From positions 2,852,001 through 2,916,000 of the forward strand of contig NZ_CP018016.1 of NCBI RefSeq assembly GCF_000280495.2: a DNA stretch of 64,000 nucleotides, written 5' to 3'. Under the pieces are notes generated by a model that was given only the letters and a program-made list of their open reading frames with translations, was not told the DNA's origin and made no database searches. The stretch is from Kosakonia radicincitans DSM 16656 (GTDB lineage: Bacteria; Pseudomonadota; Gammaproteobacteria; Enterobacterales; Enterobacteriaceae). The translations under genes and the position numbers were made by a program. Below, in pieces: positions 45,877 to 56,270 of this stretch. Each line of letters opens with the position of its first letter. Within the stretch, counting starts at the first letter, position 1.

Positions 45877-47196
45877 ATGGCAAACGAAATAAATCCCGCA
45901 GCCACGCCGCCAAAAGCGACGCGTAAAGAAGTGATCGCCGTTGTCCTGGGCGCCGCCGTCGAATTTTTTGATTTCAGCGCTTACGCCACCTTTGCAGTGA
46001 TGATCGGCCATGTTTTCTTTCCTTCGGATAATCCATTTACCAGTTTGTTATTGTCCGTTTCAGTATTTGGCATCGGCTTTATTGTCCGGCCGCTGGGCGC
46101 CATTTTTATAGGCAGTTACGCCGATCGCGTTGGGCGCAAACCGGCAATGTTATTAACCATGGTATTTATGACCATCGGCACCGGCGGCTTAGTCTTCCTG
46201 CCGGGATATGAAACCATTGGCATGGCCGCACCGGTTTTACTGGTACTGGTGCGCATGTTGCAGGGGCTGGCCTGGGGCGGCGAAGCTGGCCCGGCAACTA
46301 CGTTTATTATGGAAGCCGCGCCCGCCGGCAAACGTGCCTTCTATACCAGTTGGCAGATTGTCGCCCAGGGTCTGGCAGGCATCAGCGCGGGGGTGATTGG
46401 CTATACGCTCACCGTATTGCTGTCACCGCACGACCTCGCCGCCTGGGGCTGGCGCGTGCCGTTCGCCTTCGGACTGTTGATCCTGCCTATCGCCATCTAT
46501 CTGCGCCGCAATCTGCGCGAGACTTATCAGTCTGACAACAGCGAAGCCAGCCACTCCACCGGCAGTCTGCTCGGTGAAGTGGTGAAGAACTATCGCGGGC
46601 TGGTGCTGACCGGGATTTTTATCCTCTCCGGCAGCACCATCACCCAATATTTTCTCAACTATATGACCACTTACGCGCTCAACGAACTGGCGTTTACGCC
46701 GGGCAGCGCCATGGCGTCCACGATTCTGATAGGCGTCTGCGTGGTGGTCTTTTCGCTGGTCGGCGGCTGGATGGCGGATCGCGTTGGCAGAAAGATGACC
46801 ATCATTGCTCCACGTCTGATCCTGCTGCTGTTGTTACTGCCGGGGCTTGAGATCATCAACACCTGGCGCAGCGAAATGGTGTTTTATAGCGTGATCACCG
46901 TCTTTGCCGCCCTGCAATGTATCAGCGGTTCCGGCGTGCTCGTCGTGCTGTGCGAAAACTTCCCGAAATATGTGCGTTCCACCGGTTTTTCTATCGCCTT
47001 TGCCTTTGGCATTACGCTGTTTGGCGGCACCGCGCAGATTGTCTTTTCATGGCTGATCAAAGTGACCGGCAACCCGGTTTCTCCTGGTTACTACCTGATT
47101 GCCGCCAATATTCTCTGTCTGGCCGCCACCGTCATGCTGAAAGAGCGTAAAGCTCCGCAGCCTTTGCTGGCGCGCCGTCGCACCACCGTTCAGTAA
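45877..47196 (+). CDS. MHS-family (metabolite:H+ symporter) MFS transporter
   Basis: A 439-residue, 12-helix MFS protein of the metabolite:H+ symporter family (relatives ShiA, KgtP, ProP). The first helix region has VVLGAAVEFFDFSAYATFAV, the family's EW/EFxDF-type motif. The loop 2-3 motif is GSYADRVGRKPAMLL, and helix 5 has GEAGPATTFIMEAAPAGKRA. The late loop MADRVGRKMTI repeats the motif in the second half. The substrate is likely a carboxylate or amide used by the downstream amidase, an inference from the operon. It lies 14 bases before the amidase gene. Confidence 0.9.
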   Translation: MANEINPAATPPKATRKEVIAVVLGAAVEFFDFSAYATFAVMIGHVFFPSDNPFTSLLLSVSVFGIGFIVRPLGAIFIGSYADRVGRKPAMLLTMVFMTIGTGGLVFLPGYETIGMAAPVLLVLVRMLQGLAWGGEAGPATTFIMEAAPAGKRAFYTSWQIVAQGLAGISAGVIGYTLTVLLSPHDLAAWGWRVPFAFGLLILPIAIYLRRNLRETYQSDNSEASHSTGSLLGEVVKNYRGLVLTGIFILSGSTITQYFLNYMTTYALNELAFTPGSAMASTILIGVCVVVFSLVGGWMADRVGRKMTIIAPRLILLLLLLPGLEIINTWRSEMVFYSVITVFAALQCISGSGVLVVLCENFPKYVRSTGFSIAFAFGITLFGGTAQIVFSWLIKVTGNPVSPGYYLIAANILCLAATVMLKERKAPQPLLARRRTTVQ

Positions 47197-47210
47197 TCAA
47201 GGAGGAAGCC

Positions 47211-48683
47211 ATGAAAACCGTCATGAACTGGCAAGAATGGGCAGCGCACGATGCCACTGCGCTGGCAGAACGGGTGCAGCAAGGTGAGATCAGCGCTACC
47301 GAACTGGCGCAGCAGGCGCAGGCCGCCGTCAGCCTGATCAACCCGCAAATCGGTTCCGTGGTGGAACTGTTTGATGATGCGATCGCCGCGCCACAGACCG
47401 ACGGCACGCGGCTCGACGGCCCATTTCGCGGCGTGCCGTTTCTGATGAAAGATCTCGGCCCCGGCGTGAAAAACCGCCTACAGGAGCAAGGCTCGAAATT
47501 TATGCAGGGCAACCGTCCGGCGGAAGATGCGTTTCTCACCACGCAAATCCGCGCCGCAGGGTTGAACATTATGGGCCGCACCACTACGCCGGAGTTTGGC
47601 GTTTGCGGCTCGGTGGAAAACCCGGAAGTTTATGTGACCCGCAATCCCTGGGATCCGGCCTATACCACCTTCGGATCGTCGGCCGGTTCTTGCGCCTCAG
47701 TCGCGGCGGGAATCGTACCGCTGGCGCATGCCACGGACGGCGGCGGCTCGATTCGCATCCCGGCGGGTTCCCACGGGTTGATTGGATTAAAAAGTTCGCG
47801 CGGCGTGTTATCCATCGCCCCGGCGCTTTCCGATATTACCGGCTTTGTTTCCACGCAGGGCTGCGTCAGCCGCAGCGTTCGCGACACGGCGCGGTTTATC
47901 GACAGTTGCCGTGGCGGCGCACCGGGCGAGTTTATGCCCTACTGGGAAAGCAAACAGCCCTACAGCGAGATGATTAAGCATGATCCTGCACCGCTGCGTA
48001 TTGCCGTCTCCCACGAGTGGGGCAACTACCGTTCCGATGCGCATTTTGTCAGCGAACTGGAGCGCACCGTGCGTTTGCTGGAAGAACTGGGCCACCACGT
48101 TGAATGGGTGACGCCGCAGGTTGATTTCGCGCAGGCGTTTGAGGCGCAAACCACCTGCTATATCAGTAACTTTGCGCAGTTTATTCAGCGTCTGCTGGAG
48201 AAAAAAGGGCTGAGTTCGCCGCCGGAGGATCTGGTGGAGCCGATCAACATTCGTCTCTGGCAGAAAGGCATTGATATGTCCTACAGCGAACGCTGGAAAA
48301 TGCAGGATGCCTTTAACACCGTATCGCGCGATCTGGGGCGTTTTTTCCAGCAGTGGGACATGATCCTGACGCCAACGTTCTCCAAACCGACGCCGCTGAT
48401 GGGCGAGAAAAAATACCTGACGCTGAGCGATAACCCGGATGTGATGGACTGGTTCTACAACCTGTGGGATATCTTCTCTTACACCCCGCTCGCCAGCCTG
48501 ACCGGCACCGCCGGGATCTCGATCCCGCTCGCCTGGCAGCAATCCGGCATTCCGCTGGGCATGCATTTTCAAACCCGCCAGGCCAACGATGGCCAGTTGC
48601 TACAGCTCGCCGCCCAAATTGAACGCGCGCTCGGCGGCAGCTTTATCCGCAACAATGTGCCGCAGGTGCATGTAAGCCGGTGA
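47211..48683 (+). CDS. Amidase signature (AS) family amidohydrolase
   Basis: A 490-residue enzyme of the Ser-cisSer-Lys amidase family. The catalytic Lys lies in GVPFLMKDLGPGVKN, the signature is GSSAGSCASVAAGIVPLAH, and the catalytic Ser pair is in TDGGGSIRIPAGSHGL. The C-terminal LTGTAGISIPLAWQQSGIPL is also typical. It hydrolyses an amide to acid and ammonia. The substrate is not evident; it could be an aromatic or acyl amide imported by the neighbouring transporter. The gene is cotranscribed with the MHS transporter under the divergent LysR. The GGAGGAAGCC site sets the start. Confidence 0.9.
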   Translation: MKTVMNWQEWAAHDATALAERVQQGEISATELAQQAQAAVSLINPQIGSVVELFDDAIAAPQTDGTRLDGPFRGVPFLMKDLGPGVKNRLQEQGSKFMQGNRPAEDAFLTTQIRAAGLNIMGRTTTPEFGVCGSVENPEVYVTRNPWDPAYTTFGSSAGSCASVAAGIVPLAHATDGGGSIRIPAGSHGLIGLKSSRGVLSIAPALSDITGFVSTQGCVSRSVRDTARFIDSCRGGAPGEFMPYWESKQPYSEMIKHDPAPLRIAVSHEWGNYRSDAHFVSELERTVRLLEELGHHVEWVTPQVDFAQAFEAQTTCYISNFAQFIQRLLEKKGLSSPPEDLVEPINIRLWQKGIDMSYSERWKMQDAFNTVSRDLGRFFQQWDMILTPTFSKPTPLMGEKKYLTLSDNPDVMDWFYNLWDIFSYTPLASLTGTAGISIPLAWQQSGIPLGMHFQTRQANDGQLLQLAAQIERALGGSFIRNNVPQVHVSR

Positions 48684-48713
48684 AAAAGGCCTGGCCGATT
48701 GACCATCACTCAT

Positions 48714-48740
48714 GCCCGGTAGCGTGACGCTTACCGGGCC
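48714..48740. repeat. REP-like palindromic element
   Basis: GCCCGGTAGCG (48714-48724) and CGCTTACCGGGC (48728-48739) fold around TGA with one bulged base, followed by CGACAAA. Its sequence, the imperfect stem and the extragenic position after the amidase gene match enterobacterial REP elements. Such sites stabilise upstream mRNA or bind gyrase/IHF. A second copy was not recognised with confidence in the window. Confidence 0.75.
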
Positions 48741-48814
48741 GACAAATATTGCAACCAGCCTCAGGTCTGGAACTGGTTCAGAACGCCCTGACGGCGCAGC
48801 GCGCATTAAATTGA

Positions 48815-49657
48815 TTATTTACTCAACGACTCTTTGCTAGCGTATTTACGCTTAAACAATTGCAGCAGCCCTTTCACCGTGACATCTAACTGGCTACCCT
48901 CTTCATAAATGGCAGGCACGACATAATTGGCGCGTTCCTCTGCTATCAATTTTTCAACTTTTCCCTGCGTTTTTGTTGTCTTCCATTTATCCGGGTCAAA
49001 AACGGCAAGTGAGACACCGCCCTGATAGCGGACCATTTTCATTGACGGAATATCCGTATCGCCATCGCCAAAATAAATCATTCGCTGAAACGGTATCTCT
49101 CGCAGTTCAGGCTCGATAAATCTGTTTACCGCTTCATTATCCCAGGAATTATCAATCCCTTTGTTTATGCGAAAAAGAAACTGTGTTTTTGTCGTGTAAT
49201 TAATCGCCTGAGCGGGCCAGATAGCTACAGTGCCATTGGCGGAATAGTGATATTTACAGGCGAAAATCATGCGAAATTTGTCACCTATTGCCGTTCCGCG
49301 AATCATCGCATCAAGTCCGCTGGAGATAATGTAATGGCAGAGTTCCAGCCCATTGTCATCCGCATATTTGTTAATCCGGTCAAACCAATCAGCAACCCCA
49401 GGATATAGCGGAATGGATTTACCATGTTTTTTGAGATTATTGACGCTCAGCTCTTGTGGATTTGTCTGTGATGCTTTTTCAACTAACAACCCAAGATAAG
49501 AAAGAATTTCATCGCCATCATTTTCTGCTGCGCGTTGTTTTACCTCCTGCCAGAACGCGCCAACATCATTGATCCCTAAAGCAGGCATAAGACCGTGTTG
49601 CGCACAATCTCCGTCAGCCAAAGTGCCATCAAAGTCATAAACCAATGCACATTTCAT
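48815..49657 (-). CDS. HAD-superfamily phosphatase
   Basis: A 280-residue HAD hydrolase. Motif I is YDFDGTLADGDCAQHG (nucleophile Asp). Motif II is probably YIISSGLDAMIRG. The late acidic motif IV is IYFGDGDTDIPSMKMV. The pattern and size fit the phosphoserine phosphatase-like branch, but the substrate is unknown. The start at 49657 follows AAGGA with 7 bases; an in-frame ATG at 49678 has no site. It overlaps the stop of a small upstream reading frame by ATGA, which may mean translational coupling. It converges on the REP-like element. Confidence 0.87.
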   Translation of the reverse strand: MKCALVYDFDGTLADGDCAQHGLMPALGINDVGAFWQEVKQRAAENDGDEILSYLGLLVEKASQTNPQELSVNNLKKHGKSIPLYPGVADWFDRINKYADDNGLELCHYIISSGLDAMIRGTAIGDKFRMIFACKYHYSANGTVAIWPAQAINYTTKTQFLFRINKGIDNSWDNEAVNRFIEPELREIPFQRMIYFGDGDTDIPSMKMVRYQGGVSLAVFDPDKWKTTKTQGKVEKLIAEERANYVVPAIYEEGSQLDVTVKGLLQLFKRKYASKESLSK

Positions 49658-49848
49658 AATATATTCCTTATAACCCAATGAAAGTACAGTTTATCTATTT
49701 TTGCCTCATCCTGAGGGTCTTTAAACTCCGGCGGGAAAAGAGATTTAAGGCAATTCAGGACACAAAATAATATCTGATAACCATAGAACAAAGCATAATT
49801 GTGGACTACAGAATAGCAGCGGATGATTAGTTTTAATATTCTCGTCAT
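49654..49848 (-). CDS. Possible small membrane-associated protein upstream of the HAD gene
   Basis: A possible 64-residue protein beginning MTRILKLIIRCYSVVHNYAL, with a hydrophobic middle (FYGYQILFCVLNCL) and a charged C-terminus (PPEFKDPQDEAKIDKLYFHW). Its stop overlaps the HAD start as ATGA. No good ribosome-binding site precedes the start and no family is recognised. The open frame extends further (to 49938), but there it would run through the nifJ terminator, so only the inner start is plausible. I consider this a weak candidate. Confidence 0.3.
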   Translation of the reverse strand: MTRILKLIIRCYSVVHNYALFYGYQILFCVLNCLKSLFPPEFKDPQDEAKIDKLYFHWVIRNIL

Positions 49849-49877
49849 GGTGCAGATATACCGGAACAAAAAAAATA

Positions 49878-49903
49878 ACGCCATGCGCGAATACGCATGG
49901 CGT
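49878..49903 (-). terminator. Rho-independent terminator of nifJ
   Basis: ACGCCATGCG (49878-49887) and CGCATGGCGT (49894-49903) form a perfect 10-bp stem with a 6-base loop. On the minus strand TATTTTTTTTG follows. It is 56 bases after the nifJ stop and reads as a strong intrinsic terminator. Confidence 0.92.
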
Positions 49904-49919
49904 CTCTCCGTGGTCCGAA

Positions 49920-49947
49920 TACCCGGTAAACGCAACATTACCGGGTA
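49920..49947. repeat. Second hairpin between nifJ stop and its terminator
   Basis: TACCCGGTAA (49920-49929) and TTACCGGGTA (49938-49947) form a perfect 10-bp stem around an 8-base loop, 12 bases after the nifJ stop. The CCGGTAA core resembles REP sequence. It may protect the 3' end of the nifJ message. Confidence 0.6.
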
Positions 49948-49958
49948 AAATTTACCGT

Positions 49959-52900
49959 TTACTCCCCCGCCATTCGCTGATACTGCGCGAAACGCTGCTT
50001 CGCGTCCTGCTCGGTTTGCTCGAAGAGTTGATCCGCCAGTTCCGGCGCGGTGCGGCCCAGCGAGGCGTAACGCACTTCGCCCATCAGGAAGTCGCGGAAG
50101 CTCTCTTCGGGTTCGTCGGAGTCGAGAATAAACGGATTCTTGCCCTTCGCCATCAGTTGCGGGTTATAACGCCACAGATGCCAGTAACCGGAATCCACCG
50201 CGCGTTTTGCTTCGCGCATACTGCATCCCATCCCGGCCTTCAGACCGTGGTTGATACAGGCCGCATAAGCGATAACCAGCGACGGGCCAGGCCATGCCTC
50301 CGCTTCGGCAATGGCCCGTAGCGTCTGGGCTTTATCTGCACCCATCGCCACCTGCGCGACATACACATTGCCGTAGCTCACCGCCATCATGCCGAGATCC
50401 TTTTTGCGCGTCCGCTTGCCTTCGGCGGCAAACTTGGCAATCGCCGCAACCGGCGTCGATTTCGACGACTGACCACCGGTGTTGGAGTACACCTCGGTAT
50501 CAAACACCAGGATATTCACATCCTCGCCGGAGGCCAGCACATGATCGAGGCCGCCAAAACCAATGTCATACGCCCAACCGTCGCCGCCAAAAATCCACTG
50601 CGAACGTTTAGCGAAATAGTCGCGGTTCTGGTACATGCGGTTCAGCAGCGGATCGTCGCCCTTCTCCTGCGCCAGCAGCGCGCTCAGTTGCTCTCCGCGC
50701 TCGCGCGTGCCTTCACCGCGATCTTTGCTCTCCAGCCACTGGCGTAACGCCTGCTGTAATGCCTCACTGTGCGGCGCAGCCAGTGCATCCATCGCATCAC
50801 TGGCGAGTTGTTCACGTACCGCGCGCCCGCCAAGCATCATCCCCAGGCCAAACTCGGCGTTATCTTCAAACAACGAGTTAGCCCACGCCGGGCCTTGCCC
50901 TTTATGGTTGGTGGTCCACGGAATTGACGGCGCGCTGGCCCCCCAGATCGACGAACACCCCGTGGCATTCGCGATCATCATGCGATCGCCGAACAACTGC
51001 GTCACCAGCCGCGCATACGGGGTTTCGCCGCAGCCTGCGCAGGCACCGGAAAACTCCAGCAGCGGGGTTTCAAACTGGCTGCCTTTGACCGTGGTTTTGT
51101 TGAACGGATTGCTTTTCGGCGAGAGCGCCAGCGCATAATCCCACACCGGTTGCATCGCTAACTGGCTCTCCAGCGGCTGCATCGTAAGGGCTTTCCCCTT
51201 CGCCGGGCAGATATCGGCACAGTTGCCGCAGCCGGAACAATCGAGCGGCGAAATGGCCAGATGATAGTCGTAATCCTTCGCCCCCTGCGCCGCTTTACTC
51301 AACAACGCTACCGGCGCCGCATCGCGCTCTTCCTGATTCAGCAGCGCCGGACGAACGGCGGCATGCGGGCAGATAAAGGCGCACTGATTGCACTGGGTAC
51401 AGCCTTCGGGGTTCCACACCGGCACCTGCAAAGCAATGCCGCGTTTCTCCCACGCTGCGGTTCCCGTCGGGAATGTCCCGTCCTCCATACCGACAAAGGC
51501 GCTGACTGGCAGTTTGTCGCCATTCTGCCGGTTCATCGGTTCCAGAATGTCGCGGATAAAATCCGGCATCATCCGCGTCTCTTCCACCGCGTCATCTTCC
51601 AGCGTCGCCCAGCGTTCCGGCACCATCACTTCCTGGATGGCTTCCATCCCCAGATCAATGGCGGCATTGTTCATATCCACCACTTTTTGCCCTTTACTGC
51701 CGTAGGATTTCTCGACTGCCTGCTTCAGATAATCGGACGCCGCTTGCGGATCAATAATCCCCGCCAGTTTGAAGAATGCCGACTGCATCAGCATGTTAAA
51801 GCGCCCGCCCAGCCCCAGTTTACGGGCAATATCCACCGCATTGAGGGTGTAAAAACGGATCCCCTGACGGGCGATATAACGCTTCATACTGTTTGGTAGC
51901 CGCGCTTCCAGCTCCTCACCAAACCAGGTACAGTTCAGCAGGAATGTGCCGCCAGGGTTCAGCCCCTCCAGCAGATCGTACTTGTCGACGTAGGATTGCT
52001 GCGAGCAGGCGATAAAATCCGCGCGGTGGATCAGGTATGGCGAGGTAATCGGCCGTTCGCCAAAACGCAGGTGCGAAACGGTAATGCCGCCGGATTTTTT
52101 CGAATCGTAGGCAAAGTAGGCCTGCGCATACATCGGCGTTTTATCACCGATGATCTTGATGGCGCTCTTGTTGGCGCTGACCGTACCGTCGGAACCCAGC
52201 CCCCAGAATTTACAGGCGGTGATCCCCTCGCGGGAAACGTGGACCTCATGAGAAGGCACCGGCAGCGACGTGTGCGTGACATCGTCGAAAATCCCCACTG
52301 TAAAACCATCTTTCGGCAGCGGTTTTTTCAGGTTCTCAAACACCGAGACAATATGCCCCGGCAGCACATCTTTACCACCCAGCGCATAGCGCCCGCCGAC
52401 AATCAGCGGCGCGTCATGCTGGTGATAAAACGCATTTTTCACATCCAGGCACAGCGGTTCCGCCTGCGCGCCCGGCTCTTTGGTGCGATCGAGCACCGCG
52501 ATGCGTTTGACGCTTTTCGGGATTTTGGCAAAGAAGTGCGACAGCGAAAAAGGCCGGAACAGATGCACCGTTACCAGGCCCACTTTTTCACCGCTGTCGA
52601 TTAGCGCATCCACCACTTCGGAAATGGTGTCGCATACCGACCCCATCGCCACAATGATCTGTTCGGCATCGTCTGCACCGTAGTAATCAAACAGGTGGTA
52701 TTCACGACCGGTCAGGCGATAGATCTCCGCCATATAGTTTTCGACGATTTCCGGCAGCGCATCGTAGTAGCGGTTGGCGGCTTCCCGCTCCTGAAAATAG
52801 ATATCGGGGTTTTGCGCGGTACCGCGAATCACCGGATGATCCGGGTTCAGGGCGTTACGGCGAAAGCGGTTCAGCGCGTCGGTATCCAGCAACGGCGCCA

Positions 52901-53471
52901 GATCGTCATACTCCAGCACTTCAATTTTCTGGATCTCGTGAGAAGTACGAAAACCATCAAAGAAGTTAATAAAAGGTACGCGGCCTTTAATGGCGGAGAG
53001 GTGCGCTACCGCCGAGAGATCCATCACCTGCTGAACGTTGCTCTCCGCCAGCATCGCGCAGCCGCTCTGGCGAACCGCCATCACATCCTGATGATCGCCG
53101 AAAATGTTCAGCGAGTTGGTTGCCAGCGCGCGGGCGCTGACGTGAAACACGCCGGGCAGCAGCTCACCGGCGATTTTGTACAGATTGGGGATCATTAACA
53201 GCAGCCCCTGCGAAGCGGTATAGGTGGTGGTCAGCGCCCCGGCCTGCAACGCACCGTGTACGGCACCGGCCGCACCCGCTTCTGACTGCATCTCCATTAA
53301 ACGCACCGGCTGGCCAAACAGGTTTTTCTTGCCGTCAGCCGCCCACTGATCGACGTTTTCCGCCATCGGCGTTGAGGGGGTAATGGGGTAAATCGCGGCG
53401 ACATCAGTAAAGGCATACGAAATCCATGCCGCTGCCGCGTTGCCATCCATTGTTTTCATCTTTCCGGACAT
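49959..53471 (-). CDS. nifJ: Pyruvate:flavodoxin/ferredoxin oxidoreductase NifJ
   Basis: It oxidises pyruvate to acetyl-CoA and CO2 and reduces flavodoxin (NifF), the electron donor of NifH. The 1170 residues fit the single-chain family. Domain I begins AAAAWISYAFTDVAAIYPIT. Two ferredoxin-type clusters are visible: CTQCNQCAFICPHAAVRP and CSGCGNCADICPAKGKAL. The C-terminal TPP domain has FSGACAGCGETPYARL, ATGCSSIWGASAPSIP and GDGWAYDIGFGGLDHVL with VYSNTGGQSSKSTP. A further Cys (AYAACINHGLKAG) is the expected ligand of the third cluster. It is transcribed alone, divergent from nifH, from its own sigma-54 promoter. Confidence 0.97.
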   Translation of the reverse strand: MSGKMKTMDGNAAAAWISYAFTDVAAIYPITPSTPMAENVDQWAADGKKNLFGQPVRLMEMQSEAGAAGAVHGALQAGALTTTYTASQGLLLMIPNLYKIAGELLPGVFHVSARALATNSLNIFGDHQDVMAVRQSGCAMLAESNVQQVMDLSAVAHLSAIKGRVPFINFFDGFRTSHEIQKIEVLEYDDLAPLLDTDALNRFRRNALNPDHPVIRGTAQNPDIYFQEREAANRYYDALPEIVENYMAEIYRLTGREYHLFDYYGADDAEQIIVAMGSVCDTISEVVDALIDSGEKVGLVTVHLFRPFSLSHFFAKIPKSVKRIAVLDRTKEPGAQAEPLCLDVKNAFYHQHDAPLIVGGRYALGGKDVLPGHIVSVFENLKKPLPKDGFTVGIFDDVTHTSLPVPSHEVHVSREGITACKFWGLGSDGTVSANKSAIKIIGDKTPMYAQAYFAYDSKKSGGITVSHLRFGERPITSPYLIHRADFIACSQQSYVDKYDLLEGLNPGGTFLLNCTWFGEELEARLPNSMKRYIARQGIRFYTLNAVDIARKLGLGGRFNMLMQSAFFKLAGIIDPQAASDYLKQAVEKSYGSKGQKVVDMNNAAIDLGMEAIQEVMVPERWATLEDDAVEETRMMPDFIRDILEPMNRQNGDKLPVSAFVGMEDGTFPTGTAAWEKRGIALQVPVWNPEGCTQCNQCAFICPHAAVRPALLNQEERDAAPVALLSKAAQGAKDYDYHLAISPLDCSGCGNCADICPAKGKALTMQPLESQLAMQPVWDYALALSPKSNPFNKTTVKGSQFETPLLEFSGACAGCGETPYARLVTQLFGDRMMIANATGCSSIWGASAPSIPWTTNHKGQGPAWANSLFEDNAEFGLGMMLGGRAVREQLASDAMDALAAPHSEALQQALRQWLESKDRGEGTRERGEQLSALLAQEKGDDPLLNRMYQNRDYFAKRSQWIFGGDGWAYDIGFGGLDHVLASGEDVNILVFDTEVYSNTGGQSSKSTPVAAIAKFAAEGKRTRKKDLGMMAVSYGNVYVAQVAMGADKAQTLRAIAEAEAWPGPSLVIAYAACINHGLKAGMGCSMREAKRAVDSGYWHLWRYNPQLMAKGKNPFILDSDEPEESFRDFLMGEVRYASLGRTAPELADQLFEQTEQDAKQRFAQYQRMAGE

Positions 53472-53513
53472 TGCTCATTCCTCGACTGTAAGAGGTCATC
53501 TCCCTGACGCCGT

Positions 53514-53530
53514 TGCACAGCCTGTGCCAG
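53514..53530 (-). promoter_or_regulatory. Sigma-54 promoter of nifJ
   Basis: Read on the minus strand: CTGGCACAGGCTGTGCA, with GG-N10-GC at the -24/-12 spacing. It lies 43 bases upstream of the nifJ start codon and points towards it. Confidence 0.88.
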
Positions 53531-53613
53531 CTCATTTATCCCTTTATAAACAATGTATTAAAGCTAACCGCAACAAAATGGTTGCATGAAACAAGACAGT
53601 GGACGCGACATCC

Positions 53614-53629
53614 TGTTGAACTGCCGACA
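53614..53629. promoter_or_regulatory. NifA upstream activator site 1 (nifJ-nifH gap)
   Basis: TGT-N10-ACA, exact: TGTTGAACTGCCGACA. It lies about 85 bases upstream of the nifJ -24 box, within range for NifA with IHF-assisted looping. Confidence 0.82.
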
Positions 53630-53649
53630 AAGTGTCGCACGCCGTGGGT

Positions 53650-53665
53650 TGTACCCCGACGTACA
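53650..53665. promoter_or_regulatory. NifA upstream activator site 2 (nifJ-nifH gap)
   Basis: TGT-N10-ACA, exact: TGTACCCCGACGTACA. The core is palindromic (GTAC..GTAC). It starts 36 bases from site 1. Confidence 0.82.
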
Positions 53666-53682
53666 GAAACGATGTGCGGAAT

Positions 53683-53698
53683 TGTTCTGTTTCGAACA
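53683..53698. promoter_or_regulatory. NifA upstream activator site 3 (nifJ-nifH gap)
   Basis: TGT-N10-ACA, exact: TGTTCTGTTTCGAACA. It starts 33 bases from site 2 and lies about 95 bases upstream of the nifH -24 box, the usual position for the nifH activator site. Confidence 0.85.
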
Positions 53699-53782
53699 AT
53701 TGGTAAGGCGATTGTTTACTCTTTGTCCCTCCTCTTGCGACAGCGAAAACATCAATGCTTTTAAAATCAATAAATTAAATGA

Positions 53783-54739
<957 letters not shown>

Positions 54740-54766
54740 TGCACGCCCGCCAACAGGAAGACAACT

Positions 54767-56215
54767 ATGAGCAATGCAACAGGCGAACGTAATCTGGAGA
54801 TCATCCAGGAAGTGCTGGAGATCTTTCCGGAAAAAACGCGCAAAGAACGCAGAAAGCACATGATGGTGAGCGACCCGGAGATGGAAAGCGTCGGGAAATG
54901 CATCATCTCCAACCGTAAGTCGCAGCCCGGCGTGATGACCGTGCGCGGTTGCTCTTACGCCGGTTCTAAAGGGGTGGTATTCGGGCCGATCAAAGATATG
55001 GCCCATATCTCCCACGGCCCGATCGGCTGCGGTCAGTATTCCCGCGCCGGGCGGCGTAACTACTACACCGGCGTCAGCGGTGTGGATAGCTTCGGTACGC
55101 TCAACTTCACCTCCGATTTTCAGGAGCGCGATATCGTGTTTGGCGGCGATAAAAAGCTGGCCAAACTGATTGAAGAGATGGAGACGCTGTTCCCGCTGAC
55201 CAAAGGGATCTCCATTCAGTCCGAATGCCCGGTCGGCCTGATTGGCGACGACATTGAAGCCGTTGCCAACGCCAGCCGCAAAGCCATCAATAAACCGGTC
55301 ATTCCGGTGCGCTGCGAAGGCTTTCGCGGCGTTTCCCAGTCACTCGGTCACCACATTGCCAACGACGTGATCCGCGACTGGGTACTGGATAACCGCGAAG
55401 GCAAGCCGTTTGAGGCCGGTCCTTATGACGTGGCGATCATCGGCGATTACAACATCGGCGGCGATGCCTGGGCTTCGCGCATTTTGCTCGAAGAGATGGG
55501 CCTGCGCGTGGTAGCGCAGTGGTCCGGCGACGGCACGCTGGTTGAGATGGAGAACACGCCGTTCGTCAAACTCAACCTTGTGCACTGCTACCGCTCGATG
55601 AACTACATCTCCCGCCATATGGAGGAGAAACACGGTATTCCGTGGATGGAGTACAACTTCTTCGGCCCGACCAAAGTCGCCGAGTCGTTGCGCAAAATCG
55701 CCGATATGTTTGATGACACCATTCGCGCCAACGCTGAAGCGGTGATCGCCAAATATCAGGCGCAGAACGACGCCATCATCGCCAAATACCGTCCGCGCCT
55801 GGAAGGCCGCAAAGTGCTGCTGTATATGGGCGGTTTACGTCCTCGCCATGTGATTGGCGCTTATGAAGATCTGGGGATGGAAATTATCGCTGCGGGTTAT
55901 GAATTCGCCCACAACGATGACTACGACCGCACCCTGCCGGATCTGAAAGAAGGCACCTTGCTGTTCGACGATGCCAGCAGTTATGAACTGGAAGCCTTTG
56001 TTAAAGCGCTGAAGCCGGATCTGATCGGCTCCGGTATTAAAGAGAAGTACATCTTCCAGAAAATGGGCGTGCCGTTTCGTCAGATGCACTCCTGGGATTA
56101 CTCCGGCCCCTATCACGGTTATGACGGCTTTGCCATCTTCGCCCGCGATATGGATATGACGATCAACAACCCCGCGTGGGGCCAGTTGACCGCGCCGTGG
56201 CTGAAATCCGCCTGA
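54767..56215 (+). CDS. nifD: Nitrogenase molybdenum-iron protein alpha chain NifD
   Basis: The alpha subunit of dinitrogenase; it holds the FeMo-cofactor and half of the P-cluster. The 482 residues match the enterobacterial form. P-cluster ligands appear as [31 protein letters not shown] and [15 protein letters not shown]. The cofactor ligands, Cys275 and His442 in Azotobacter numbering, correspond to [13 protein letters not shown] and [14 protein letters not shown]. The molybdenum type, not the vanadium or iron-only type, is indicated by the overall sequence and the nifH-D-K order without a delta gene. Confidence 0.99.
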   Translation: MSNATGERNLEIIQEVLEIFPEKTRKERRKHMMVSDPEMESVGKCIISNRKSQPGVMTVRGCSYAGSKGVVFGPIKDMAHISHGPIGCGQYSRAGRRNYYTGVSGVDSFGTLNFTSDFQERDIVFGGDKKLAKLIEEMETLFPLTKGISIQSECPVGLIGDDIEAVANASRKAINKPVIPVRCEGFRGVSQSLGHHIANDVIRDWVLDNREGKPFEAGPYDVAIIGDYNIGGDAWASRILLEEMGLRVVAQWSGDGTLVEMENTPFVKLNLVHCYRSMNYISRHMEEKHGIPWMEYNFFGPTKVAESLRKIADMFDDTIRANAEAVIAKYQAQNDAIIAKYRPRLEGRKVLLYMGGLRPRHVIGAYEDLGMEIIAAGYEFAHNDDYDRTLPDLKEGTLLFDDASSYELEAFVKALKPDLIGSGIKEKYIFQKMGVPFRQMHSWDYSGPYHGYDGFAIFARDMDMTINNPAWGQLTAPWLKSA

Positions 56216-56270
56216 TTTTAATCCTGCTATCCCGTCTGTTCACCGATTTGTGGCGCGGGAGGAGAACACC

